Assembly (NCBI GenBank): GCA_964478165.1
Contig: CAYZGU010000007.1
Coordinates: forward strand, 1 to 64,000
Length of the DNA: 64,000 bases
From: CAYZGU01 sp964478165
GTDB taxonomy: Bacteria > Poribacteria > WGA-4E > JAJDTR01
Direction of reading: 5' to 3'
In this document: positions 27,047 through 35,290 of the stretch, piece by piece
Layout of the letters: every line of letters begins with the position of its first letter
Position numbering within the stretch: the first letter of the stretch is position 1
Notes under the pieces: generated by a model
What the model was told of the DNA's origin: nothing
Databases searched by the model: none
Seen by the model: only the letters and a program-made list of their open reading frames with translations
Made by a program: the position numbers and the translations under genes

Positions 27047-27943
27047 ATGGCATCAGATGAATCCATTAAAGTAGCCCCAACGGCGAAGGATTTTAGAGGG
27101 GACGTTGCACCTGATTGGTGTCCGGGATGTGGCGATTTCGGTGTTCTTCGATCGCTCGAGATGGCGTGTGCGAAGATGGGGCGTGAACCGCACGAGTTTG
27201 TAACAGTCAGTGGAATCGGCTGTTCTTCGAATATGCCGGGCTATATCAACACTTACGGGATGCACACTCTTCACGGTCGCGCGTTGGCGGTGGCAACGGG
27301 TGTGAAACTTGCCAACCATGAATTGACGGTAATTGCGACCGGTGGTGATGGCGATGGATATGGTATTGGAGGGAATCATTTTGTTCATACTATACGACGA
27401 AATGTTGACTTGCTATATGTCGTGATGAACAATCAGATCTATGGGTTGACCACGGGACAGGTTTCTCCGACTAGCAGGATAGGCATGAAGACAAAGAGCA
27501 CTCCATTCGGCAGTATTGAAGGTCCTGTCAATCCGCTTGCGATGGCAATTGTAACCGGTGCAACCTATGTTGCCAGAGGTTTTAGTGGGGATACCAAGCA
27601 TCTCGCAGAACTAATCTACAGAGGTATGGAGCATAAGGGATTTGCGTTAGTCGATGTTTTCAGTCCATGCATCACCTATAATAAAGATAATACCTTCGCG
27701 TTTTTTAAGCAGAATGTCAGGAAACTCGAAGAGTCCGGCCATGATCCGACGGACTGGAAGGCTGCCATTGAAGAGTCGATGGTATGGGATGAGGAGATTC
27801 CTATCGGCTTGTTTTATGAAGACACAGGTCGTTCATCGCTGGATGAAGCAGAACCAGTGCTCAAGCAGGGTGGACCGCTCGCGCATCGGAAACTTGGGGT
27901 AACGAAGGAGCAAGGCGCGGCGATAATTCAAAGGATGATGTAA
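27047..27943 (+). CDS. korB: 2-oxoacid:ferredoxin oxidoreductase, beta subunit
   Basis: The thiamine diphosphate-binding beta subunit partnering the upstream gamma-alpha protein. The 298-residue product shows DWCPGCGDFGVLRSLEMA, GIGCSSNMPGYINTYGMHTLHGRALAVATGVKLAN and the TPP/Mg site TGGDGDGYGIGGNHFVHTIRRNVDLLYVVMNN, followed by QIYGLTTGQVSPTS. AAGGAGG sits seven to eight nucleotides before ATG 27047. It lacks any fused 4Fe-4S ferredoxin domain, typical for KorB of the two-subunit type. Assignment to 2-oxoglutarate rather than pyruvate is by overall similarity and is not certain. Confidence 0.93.
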   Translation: MASDESIKVAPTAKDFRGDVAPDWCPGCGDFGVLRSLEMACAKMGREPHEFVTVSGIGCSSNMPGYINTYGMHTLHGRALAVATGVKLANHELTVIATGGDGDGYGIGGNHFVHTIRRNVDLLYVVMNNQIYGLTTGQVSPTSRIGMKTKSTPFGSIEGPVNPLAMAIVTGATYVARGFSGDTKHLAELIYRGMEHKGFALVDVFSPCITYNKDNTFAFFKQNVRKLEESGHDPTDWKAAIEESMVWDEEIPIGLFYEDTGRSSLDEAEPVLKQGGPLAHRKLGVTKEQGAAIIQRMM

Positions 27944-28378
27944 ACGGCCTTTCCTGAACATCGGAAATCTTAACAAGTGGCTGAGTTTTTTTCTGCTTTC
28001 TTTGCGGAGAACAGTCTGGAATCTGCACAATTATTCTGGGTTGTTTTCTCATGCGGAGAGCAATGATTGTGAAAGCTGTTGGTAGGAAGGAATTCTCCTT
28101 AATCTGAACTGAATCAAGTGAAGCAATCCCGTCTTTAATAGGGGTATCTCTCGGAACGACCACACTATCTGTAAGTGAATGTGCCACGTTTGTGGCTAGT
28201 CACCAGTCCGAATCTTCACAACGGATGTTTTGCTGCGGAGATGCGTAGTGGACCATAGTTCTCAAGTGGCACTGGGGATTGAGAGGGAAGGCTCGTGTGT
28301 CGCATATCCAGTGGGCCCGTCCTACACAGCCGAGGTTGTGTTAGGTATCATTTAATCCGCTGATGCGATCTTTAGTGC
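27944..28378. other. 435-bp gene-free spacer between korB and ccmA
   Basis: No protein frame or RNA gene was recognised. It probably carries the korB transcript end and the promoter of ccmA-ccmB. No clear hairpin plus U-run was found. Confidence 0.45.
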
Positions 28379-29176
28379 ATGAACGTGGGCCTATCGTACC
28401 AAGAGATTCCGGACAGGGATAATGGTGAAGTAAGCCAGTCAAACCGTCGTACTCCGTCTGCTATGTTGCTCCAAGCAACCGAAATAACAAAGCGATTTGG
28501 TCACCGAACAGTGCTGAATGGTATCAATCTGGAAGTTCATGCTGGCCAAGTTGTTTGCATCTTCGGCCCCAATGGTGCTGGTAAAACAACGCTCATCAAG
28601 ATTCTTTCCACGTTGGTCAGACCCACATCAGGTGGTTTGCAGGTTGGAGGCGTTGACGCGGTTTCGAACGCAACGCACGTTCGTCCGACATTGGGAGTGA
28701 TGGTCCATGAACCACTGGCCTATCTAGAATTGACTCCCTATGAGAATTTGAGGTTTTTTGGGAAGCTCTATGGTGTTGATGCTCTACACCAGCGCATTAC
28801 AGCTCTTCTTAACGTCGTTGGCCTGACACAATTCACGCATGAACAAATGAAGTTTTTTTCGCGTGGCATGACGCAACGATTTATGATTGCGAAGGCCCTG
28901 ATTCATGATCCGCTACTTCTTTTTTTCGATGAGCCTTTTTCCGGACTTGATGCTAACGCAAAGCGCCTCTTATTAAAACGGATTGAGTTCGAACGTTCTC
29001 ATGGCAAGGGAATCGTTCTCACAACGCATGACACAGAATTGGGCTATGTCACAGGATCACGGTTCCTCTTTCTGATTAATGGGACAATTGAGACAGTTGC
29101 CACAAAAGACGAAATTAAGGCCGATGAATTGTCCCGCCGTTACGAGAAAAGCCTGATGAATCTCCAGATTACATGA
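28379..29176 (+). CDS. ccmA: Heme exporter ATP-binding protein CcmA
   Basis: An ABC ATPase of 265 residues: Walker A GPNGAGKTT, a signature FSRGMTQRF, Walker B LLLFFDEPFSGLD and the switch His in LTTHD. It overlaps the downstream ccmB gene by 4 nt, the standard CcmA-CcmB arrangement; with CcmC the pair releases heme-loaded CcmE. The domain begins at MLLQATEITKRFG (ATG 28463), so the first 28 residues from ATG 28379 may be an artefact; neither start has a clear Shine-Dalgarno sequence. No ccmC follows. Confidence 0.85.
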   Translation: MNVGLSYQEIPDRDNGEVSQSNRRTPSAMLLQATEITKRFGHRTVLNGINLEVHAGQVVCIFGPNGAGKTTLIKILSTLVRPTSGGLQVGGVDAVSNATHVRPTLGVMVHEPLAYLELTPYENLRFFGKLYGVDALHQRITALLNVVGLTQFTHEQMKFFSRGMTQRFMIAKALIHDPLLLFFDEPFSGLDANAKRLLLKRIEFERSHGKGIVLTTHDTELGYVTGSRFLFLINGTIETVATKDEIKADELSRRYEKSLMNLQIT

Positions 29177-29868
29177 GTGAATTTCGTCAATTTATTTTCC
29201 TGCTTCGGAAAGATTTACTGCTCTCCTTTCGTGCGAAGGACACGTTGGTTTTAGTCTTTGTGTTTAGTGTACTCGTCGCACTCATTTTCGCCTTCGCGTT
29301 TGGGCCAATATTCCCTCAAGATTTTGAAGAACGTGGCAAACTTGCAGCGAGCGTGTTATGGACGGCACTTGCTTTCGCGGGCATCATCACACTAAACCGT
29401 TCCTTCGAAGTCGAACGGATTAGTGGGGGATTTCATGGAGTGAGATTGACTGGGGTTGACCCAGGCAGTGTCTATCTGTCCAAGGTTGTGAGCAATACGA
29501 TTTTCTTGGCCTTTTTAGAGGTGCTTCTTACACCCATCACACTGCAATTCTTGGAAGCGCTCGATCGTATAAGCTTGCAAACGATGTTGAAGTTAATCGG
29601 TGTGCTCAGCACGGGGACACTAGGTTTTTGCGCTGTCGGTGTAGTCCTCTCAGGAATTTCTACCAGCACACATGGCAAGGAAAGTCTTCTCTCTGTTATC
29701 CTGCTACCGCTAACCGTTCCCGTTATCATGGCAGGATCGAAGTGTACCTTGTCGTTGCTGACAACTGGCGAGCTCCAAGGGGGTTTTTGGATCTCGATTC
29801 TAATATTCTATAGTCTGGTATTCTTGGCGAGTTCATACCTGCTCTTTGAGTTCGTCATCGAAGACTGA
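29173..29868 (+). CDS. ccmB: Heme exporter permease CcmB
   Basis: A 231-residue membrane protein with six predicted TM segments. Family features are the N-terminal FLLRKDLLLSFRAKDTLVLVFVFSVLVALIFAFAFGP, the GILWxxLAFAGIxxLNRSFxxER-like segment VLWTALAFAGIITLNRSFEVERISGGFHGV, and SLLSVILLPLTVPVIMAG. It forms the membrane part of the CcmAB transporter. Translation is coupled to ccmA (ATGA overlap). Enolase starts 48 nt downstream, so ccmC is not in this operon. Confidence 0.93.
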   Translation: MSEFRQFIFLLRKDLLLSFRAKDTLVLVFVFSVLVALIFAFAFGPIFPQDFEERGKLAASVLWTALAFAGIITLNRSFEVERISGGFHGVRLTGVDPGSVYLSKVVSNTIFLAFLEVLLTPITLQFLEALDRISLQTMLKLIGVLSTGTLGFCAVGVVLSGISTSTHGKESLLSVILLPLTVPVIMAGSKCTLSLLTTGELQGGFWISILIFYSLVFLASSYLLFEFVIED

Positions 29869-29916
29869 TAGCAGCAATTTTTCAGGATTTTTGCCCGTAT
29901 TTGTTCGGAGGTTTAA

Positions 29917-31206
29917 TTGGCAACGATTGAGAGTGTTCACGCGCGAGAAATATTGGATTCAAGGGGAAACCCAACCGTCGAAGTCGACGTTAAACTAGAC
30001 TCAGGTGCAATGGGGCGTTCAGCTGTTCCGTCGGGTGCTTCAACCGGTGAACATGAGGCGGTTGAACTTCGGGACGCAGATTCCACCCGTTATCTCGGAA
30101 AGGGTGTGACGCAGGCTGTTGAAAATGTCAATGCTGTTATTGCGGAGGCGCTGGTCGGATTCGACGTTTCCGAGCAGGCCGAAATAGACTGCGCAATGAT
30201 TCAGCTCGATGGTACGGAAAATAAAGGAAGACTTGGTGCAAACGCGATACTGGGTGTTTCCCTTTCCTCCGCTAGAGCCGCTGCCAACCATTTTGGGTTA
30301 CCCCTCTATCGCTACATCGGAGGTTCAAATGCCAGGGTCCTTCCGCTGCCGATGATGAATATCTTGAATGGAGGTTCCCATGCAGACAACAATGTGGATG
30401 TGCAAGAATTCATGATCATGCCAGTGGGAGCGGAGTCTTTTGCCGAAGCACTTCGCATGGGCACAGAGATTTTCCATAACCTGAAAAGCGTGTTGAAGAA
30501 TCGGAAATACAACACGGCCGTTGGCGACGAAGGAGGATTTGCGCCAGATCTCAAATCGAACGAAGAAGCGCTCCAAGTAATCATCGAGGGAATTGAGCGT
30601 ACAAAATATGTGCCCGGTGAGGATGTTTTGCTGGCACTTGACCCAGCATCTAGTGAATTCTATGAGAACGGAATTTATGAGCTTCGTGCGGAAGCGAAAC
30701 CACATAAAACTTCTGAAGAAATGGTTGAATTCTATGCCGATCTGATCGAGAGATATCCAATCAAGTCTATTGAAGACGGTTTGGCTGAAGACGACTGGAA
30801 TGGTTGGGAAATGTTAACACAGGCTCTTGGTGACAAAGTCCAGCTTGTCGGTGACGATCTTTTTGTGACAAACACTAAGAGGTTGCAACAAGGGATTAAT
30901 CGTGGCGTGGGTAACTCTATTCTAATTAAGGTAAATCAAGTTGGAACTTTGACTGAAACCCTTAATGCAATTGAGCTTGCCACGCAGTCCAACTATACAT
31001 CGGTCGTATCACACCGGTCTGGTGAAACAGAAGATACAACAATTGCAGATATTGTTGTTGCTGTCAACGCGGGACAAATCAAGACAGGATCTCTTTGTCG
31101 GACGGATCGAGTCTGCAAGTACAACCAACTGTTGCGGATTGAAGAAGAGTTGGGTGCAGAAGCAATCTTTCGCGGTATGGACCTGTTTTATGATAACGTG
31201 AAGTAG
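29917..31206 (+). CDS. eno: Enolase
   Basis: Converts 2-phosphoglycerate to phosphoenolpyruvate in glycolysis. The 429-residue protein shows the complete family pattern: AREILDSRGNPTVEVDV at the N-terminus, the loop SGASTGEHEAVELRD, the general acid/base region with VGDEGGFAPDL, metal-site DGLAEDDWNGW and GDDLFVTN, and the signature ILIKVNQVGTLTET followed by VSHRSGETED and AGQIKTGS. The start is TTG 29917, supported by CGGAGG five nucleotides upstream and by homology at ATIESVHAREI. An FtsB-like gene follows. Confidence 0.98.
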   Translation: MATIESVHAREILDSRGNPTVEVDVKLDSGAMGRSAVPSGASTGEHEAVELRDADSTRYLGKGVTQAVENVNAVIAEALVGFDVSEQAEIDCAMIQLDGTENKGRLGANAILGVSLSSARAAANHFGLPLYRYIGGSNARVLPLPMMNILNGGSHADNNVDVQEFMIMPVGAESFAEALRMGTEIFHNLKSVLKNRKYNTAVGDEGGFAPDLKSNEEALQVIIEGIERTKYVPGEDVLLALDPASSEFYENGIYELRAEAKPHKTSEEMVEFYADLIERYPIKSIEDGLAEDDWNGWEMLTQALGDKVQLVGDDLFVTNTKRLQQGINRGVGNSILIKVNQVGTLTETLNAIELATQSNYTSVVSHRSGETEDTTIADIVVAVNAGQIKTGSLCRTDRVCKYNQLLRIEEELGAEAIFRGMDLFYDNVK

Positions 31207-31286
31207 TTCCAAGATAGTGGTAAGCTAGACTGTAGTATCCATGCATCGATTAGCCCTCAATTCGAGCCCATTGTGGAAGGCATTTC

Positions 31287-31583
31287 ATGCGCTATGTTCA
31301 ATCGGTTTTATTTATTTGCGCTGGTGTGGTACTACTAATAAACGTTGTTCGGTTGTGCGGCGAACTTTGGGATTGGCGTGAAGCTCGGCAGCTTCGACAG
31401 CAGTCCTTGAACGATTTAAGCGAGCTAAATGTCCAGCGAGACCGTATGCAAATCCATGTTGAGAAGCTTAGAACCGATGAATTAACAAAGGAACGACTCG
31501 CGCGGCGCCTGGGTTACGTGAAACCTGGCGAAATTATTTATAAAATCGTTGACCCGCAGCATGCCGTTCCTGGAAATAGATGA
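31287..31583 (+). CDS. FtsB/DivIC-like septum formation protein
   Basis: A 98-residue bitopic membrane protein with one N-terminal TM (YVQSVLFICAGVVLLINVVRL), a coiled-coil (about 30-65, LRQQSLNDLSELNVQRDRMQIHVEKL) and a C-terminal segment ERLARRLGYVKPGEIIYKI, which is characteristic of FtsB/DivIC. The enolase-FtsB order is common in bacteria. It would join FtsL/FtsQ in the divisome. AAGG lies nine nucleotides before ATG. Confidence 0.85.
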   Translation: MRYVQSVLFICAGVVLLINVVRLCGELWDWREARQLRQQSLNDLSELNVQRDRMQIHVEKLRTDELTKERLARRLGYVKPGEIIYKIVDPQHAVPGNR

Positions 31584-31661
31584 ATCTTGGCATGTCTGTT
31601 GGGTTTTTTGAATTCAAGGGCTTTAAGTAAATTTGAGGTTTTTGATTAGCAGATGTGTTAC

Positions 31662-33128
31662 TCACACAGCCCTGCTTTTCGCAATGTAGGCATTCAAGTG
31701 TGATAGTGCGTGGCCACTATCAATGGCGTGTTTTGCGCGCTGGATGGCTTCATCTGTGTTGGAACGGATGCCGAGCAGATAATCGGTCATCCCTGCATTT
31801 AATATGATTCGGTCGTAGATATGTCCCTTTTCTCCAGCTAACGCTGCCAGTCCGGCTTTCGCAAAGTTTTCAGCATTCACGTCTTTGATTCGAGGATTGC
31901 GTTTATACTCAAATCCAAGAATTCGTGGGTCAAGATCGACCTCGAAATCCTCCCGCCGTCCGTTGAATCGTCGAAATCCGAACGAGTAATTAACCGCCAT
32001 ATGATTTGCTGTGGAGGGTTTACCCGCGCGCAGGGTGTAATGGCTTGTTCCTTCCTCTCCTTTTACTGCCAGTGCTGCTTGACATCCGCGATCCCATGCT
32101 AGTTGCAACAGGGGTTTTTCATATCCGGGATGATAATAACCAATTACGAGATAGTTGGCATGAGGTGATGCGAAGAGTTTCTGGGCCTTTTCTGTAGCCG
32201 ACCAGGATGGACGCTTCTTAATGTGAACACGTAGTTCACGCGCCTCATAAGCGCCCGGAGAATATTCGCGTTGGCTTACGTAGGCAAATCCGACCTGCTG
32301 GTCCTTGATGAGCTCTGCGGCTTCCTCAAGAGAAAGGTCCGTTCGAGCGTCAAGCGCGTGCAAAATTGCTTCTTCGGTAACTCCGCTCTTTGGTGGCATT
32401 TGGTCGACACCGTGCAAGACTGACGCTTCACCTAGAGCCGCTCGTACGGCAGCCACAAAAAGCGTCGGCCGAAAGTAGCGGGTTGCTCCGTCAAACGGCT
32501 GGCCGAAGTGTGTCAATGAAGTCACAGGAATCTCGTGCACTTTCTCTGGGTCCAGAAACGAATCCAGATGGCCACGGATTTCATCATAGGTTTCGCGATT
32601 CATTCGCTGTCCAATTAACGCAGCTGCCTTTAAGGCAGGACTTATATCGTGGTTCAGTATTGCTTCCGCCATTCTGCGCGTTTCAACGTAACTCAGATGC
32701 TTTCCGTGCAAGATTTTCTCGGTTGTTCCGAGAACAATCTCTTCGTGCGTGTTGACGGGTCTGTAGCCGCAATCGGGATCCATAATGAATTGTAATACGG
32801 CGGGCAGTTCTGTTTTAAGTTGAGGTCTGAATTTTTCAAATGCGTCGATCTCTTGTGTGCTCCACTTTGTTTCTGCTGGGAAGGTTTTTCGGATTGTCAT
32901 CGCAGCGAAAAACGCTCCCATTTGTGCTTCGGAAGCCATACTTTCCCAGGGGAGTTCGCCTCGTACTGATTTGAGTATGATTTCAAGTATTACGTCCGGT
33001 CGAATTGAATCCCAAGGCTTTGCACCCAATGGACGCGTCTGATGGGGCCCGGTACAGACCCTAGATTGTGCTTCCAGCAAATCCTCGTTGGGACCTGGAT
33101 AGCGTTTCTTATAAATCGATTTGCTCAT
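31662..33128 (-). CDS. Divergent TrpD-like (glycosyltransferase family 3) protein
   Basis: A 488-residue cytoplasmic protein related to anthranilate phosphoribosyltransferase. The helical GT3-N pattern is visible at residues 140-190 (LSYVETRRMAEAILNHDISPALKAAALIGQRMNRETYDEIRGHL). A second such pattern appears upstream (DVILEIILKSVRGELPWESMASEAQMGAFFAAMTIRK, about 45-85). The phosphoribosyl-binding GTGGDG loop of true TrpD is replaced by HFGQPFDGATR, although AAVRAALGEASVLHGVDQMPPKSGVTEEA keeps the alpha/beta-domain flavour. It is therefore a paralogue with another, unknown substrate. AAAGGAACGT precedes ATG. Confidence 0.75.
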   Translation of the reverse strand: MSKSIYKKRYPGPNEDLLEAQSRVCTGPHQTRPLGAKPWDSIRPDVILEIILKSVRGELPWESMASEAQMGAFFAAMTIRKTFPAETKWSTQEIDAFEKFRPQLKTELPAVLQFIMDPDCGYRPVNTHEEIVLGTTEKILHGKHLSYVETRRMAEAILNHDISPALKAAALIGQRMNRETYDEIRGHLDSFLDPEKVHEIPVTSLTHFGQPFDGATRYFRPTLFVAAVRAALGEASVLHGVDQMPPKSGVTEEAILHALDARTDLSLEEAAELIKDQQVGFAYVSQREYSPGAYEARELRVHIKKRPSWSATEKAQKLFASPHANYLVIGYYHPGYEKPLLQLAWDRGCQAALAVKGEEGTSHYTLRAGKPSTANHMAVNYSFGFRRFNGRREDFEVDLDPRILGFEYKRNPRIKDVNAENFAKAGLAALAGEKGHIYDRIILNAGMTDYLLGIRSNTDEAIQRAKHAIDSGHALSHLNAYIAKSRAV

Positions 33129-33688
33129 ACGTTCCTTTCCGCGTCCGGCTGGTTTATGTGCTGCGAATTCACAAGGTGTTTACCAGTCAATTGAGAAATT
33201 CGAACCTTCCAGATACTGTAATAATAGCACAGTGGATGACTGAATACAAGTGAAGGCGGTTCACAACAAACGTAAATGGTCAAGCGCGTCCTATTTGCGT
33301 ACGTTCGTCAATAGTCACTTTTCCATTGACAAATTTAGTGGATTGGGGATAATCTGTAAAATGCTCGGTTCAAAAAACGATGGACTTAGGAGTGATGTAC
33401 GCGAAAGTCGCAAGCAGATTACTGAACATGCGGACTACTTCTCGTGGCTTCTTTCGCGCCGGTGGGTTTTGTGTAATCGCGATTTGAGGAATTGTGAGCG
33501 ATATAGTGTGCCTATCTTCCTTTTTCTGTTCTGTGCCCCTTAAGCGTTGGGAGACTGCGATAACCCGCATGTAATTCGTAGGTCTAGAGCACCCATGAAT
33601 CGACTATGAGCTGATTCCGAAGCTTGACTTTGTTTCTGTAAAATGATAAACTGTAGCCATCTATTCATGAATATGGGGGGGGTACAAT
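33129..33688. other. 560-bp gene-free region
   Basis: Between divergent genes. The frame at 33250-33543 has no start-site signal and is not family-like. The right end carries a sigma70-like promoter and an eight-G homopolymer directly ahead of the next gene, annotated separately. Confidence 0.55.
33624..33652 (+). promoter_or_regulatory. Sigma70-like promoter of the MacB-type permease gene
   Basis: TTGACT at 33624-33629 and TAAACT at 33647-33652 are 17 nt apart. The expected start near 33659 leaves only about 8 nt to ATG 33667 and about 30 nt to TTG 33689. A run of eight G lies between those starts. Confidence 0.5.
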
Positions 33689-34366
33689 TTGCAAAGACAG
33701 CCACAGATTCAGCAACAGATCGAACTCCCGTTTGCTGAATCATTGCGTATCAGTTTTCAGAGTCTGAAAATTCGGTTTGGTAGGTCCATTATTACAACGG
33801 CCGGCATTTCGCTGGGGATTGCATTCCTGGTCTCGGTTTGTACAAATAACGAAATCGATCTAGCGATGCAGGAGAGCGGAAGAACTGAACAGATTACAAG
33901 TCTAGGAGAAGAACAGCGTCAAGGTATATCTACGAAAGACATGTGGCTAATCATCATGTCGCTGATTGTTTGCGTGGTTGGGATTGCTAACTCCATGCTT
34001 ATGGCGGTTACCGAGAGATTCCAAGAGATCGGTACAATGAAGTGTTTGGGCGCTTTGGATCGATTTGTCGTACGCCTATTCCTCTTAGAATCAGGTTTCC
34101 AGGGCTTGTCTGGGGCGCTCATCGGTGCGCTGATTGGGACCATGGGGTCAATCTTGTTGGGTCTCAAGACTCACGGACTCGACCTTTTCTTCTATTTTCC
34201 ACTTCTACCGACGACTCCTGAAGATGCACCTATGAGGCTTGGAGTTATTTTGATTATCGTGATTGGCTGCTTGCTCGGCATGATCTTGTCGGTTATTGGC
34301 GCAGCTTTTCCAGCTTGGCGTGCCGCACAGCTGCCTCCCGCCGAAGCAATGCGCACGGAAGTATGA
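33689..34366 (+). CDS. Minimal MacB/FtsX-type ABC transporter permease
   Basis: A 225-residue membrane protein of the FtsX/MacB family: TM1 (about 31-50, RSIITTAGISLGIAFLVSV), then three C-terminal TMs (WLIIMSLIVCVVGIANSMLMAV, LSGALIGALIGTMGSILLGL, VILIIVIGCLLGMILSVI) and the ending PAWRAAQLPPAEAMRTE. The signature ERFQEIGTMKCLGAL is intact. The large periplasmic MacB domain between TM1 and TM2 is reduced to about 40 residues. The start is uncertain: TTG 33689 follows a run of eight G that can act as Shine-Dalgarno; ATG 33667 and 33673 are out of frame by one base. An ATPase partner follows 195 nt later. Confidence 0.85.
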   Translation: MQRQPQIQQQIELPFAESLRISFQSLKIRFGRSIITTAGISLGIAFLVSVCTNNEIDLAMQESGRTEQITSLGEEQRQGISTKDMWLIIMSLIVCVVGIANSMLMAVTERFQEIGTMKCLGALDRFVVRLFLLESGFQGLSGALIGALIGTMGSILLGLKTHGLDLFFYFPLLPTTPEDAPMRLGVILIIVIGCLLGMILSVIGAAFPAWRAAQLPPAEAMRTEV

Positions 34367-34389
34367 TGTGCATTCGAGGGTGATACAGC

Positions 34390-34419
34390 TCCTGCGCAAA
34401 ATGTTGATTTTGCGGGGGA
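34390..34419. repeat. Stem-loop between permease and ATPase genes
   Basis: CGCAAAAT at 34395-34402 pairs with ATTTTGCG at 34407-34414 around GTTG, and the stem extends outward after one mismatch. There is no U-run, so it may adjust expression between the two transporter genes rather than terminate. Confidence 0.35.
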
Positions 34420-34561
34420 CTACATCGCTTGTCGTATAATGGATTCGGCGTCTAGGTGGCGCGGTCAACAAAGCTTGGAGAGCAGAAGGACACGATGCGT
34501 GATGGGCGATTGTGGAGATTGTGGGTATATTGATGGGCCGTGATGGTCCAAGGAGGAGTCA

Positions 34562-35290
34562 GTGCCAGAAACTGTCGTGAAAACTGAAAATGTTGTCAAA
34601 GAGTATCGAATGGGTACGAGTGTTCTCCGGGCGCTTGATGGAATAAATATTGAGATTGCGCGTGGCGAATATATTTCATTGATGGGCCCTTCTGGTTCTG
34701 GCAAATCAACCCTTTTCAACATGATCGGTGCCTTAGATCGTCCTACGGGGGGTAGGGTCTACATTGATGGCCAGGATATGTCGCAGCTGTCGCAGTCCCA
34801 GATTGCATGGTTTCGCTGTCACAGAGTCGGCTACATTTTCCAGAGCTACAATTTGTTGCATGTTATGACTGGATTGGAAAATGTGACGTTGCCGATGATT
34901 TTCGCGGGATTGTCCGCGACCGAACGGAACGAAAAGGGAGCGGAGTTGTTAAATTTGGTTGGCCTAGGAGATCGAATTCATCACCGTCCAGATGAGCTGT
35001 CCGGTGGCCAACGACAACGCGTTGCTATTGCGCGGGCATTTGCGAATGACCCAACAATTATTCTAGCAGATGAACCAACAGCTAATCTCGATACCATCAC
35101 CGGACGAGAAATTATTGACCTTATCAAGGAGCTTAACCAGGATAAGGATGTAACTGTTATCTCAGCAACACATGACCTAAAGATGCTTGATGTTTCCGAT
35201 CGAATTGTTGATATTCGCGATGGTTTGGTAGAACGAATTAGAAATCGAGATGAAATTGACATTGAGGTTGGTGAGGTCGGTGGGCATTGA
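34562..35290 (+). CDS. ABC transporter ATPase, LolD/MacB type
   Basis: A 242-residue ATPase: Walker A GPSGSGKST, Q-loop FQSYNLLHVMTGLENV, signature LSGGQRQRVAIARAFANDP, Walker B IILADEPTANLD and the switch His in SATHD. The R-A-L-D-G-I opening matches the MacB/LolD branch. GTG 34562 is the start, with AAGGAGGAG at seven nucleotides. Its partner is the minimal permease upstream. The cargo is unknown; the branch includes lipoprotein and macrolide/peptide exporters. Confidence 0.92.
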   Translation: MPETVVKTENVVKEYRMGTSVLRALDGINIEIARGEYISLMGPSGSGKSTLFNMIGALDRPTGGRVYIDGQDMSQLSQSQIAWFRCHRVGYIFQSYNLLHVMTGLENVTLPMIFAGLSATERNEKGAELLNLVGLGDRIHHRPDELSGGQRQRVAIARAFANDPTIILADEPTANLDTITGREIIDLIKELNQDKDVTVISATHDLKMLDVSDRIVDIRDGLVERIRNRDEIDIEVGEVGGH

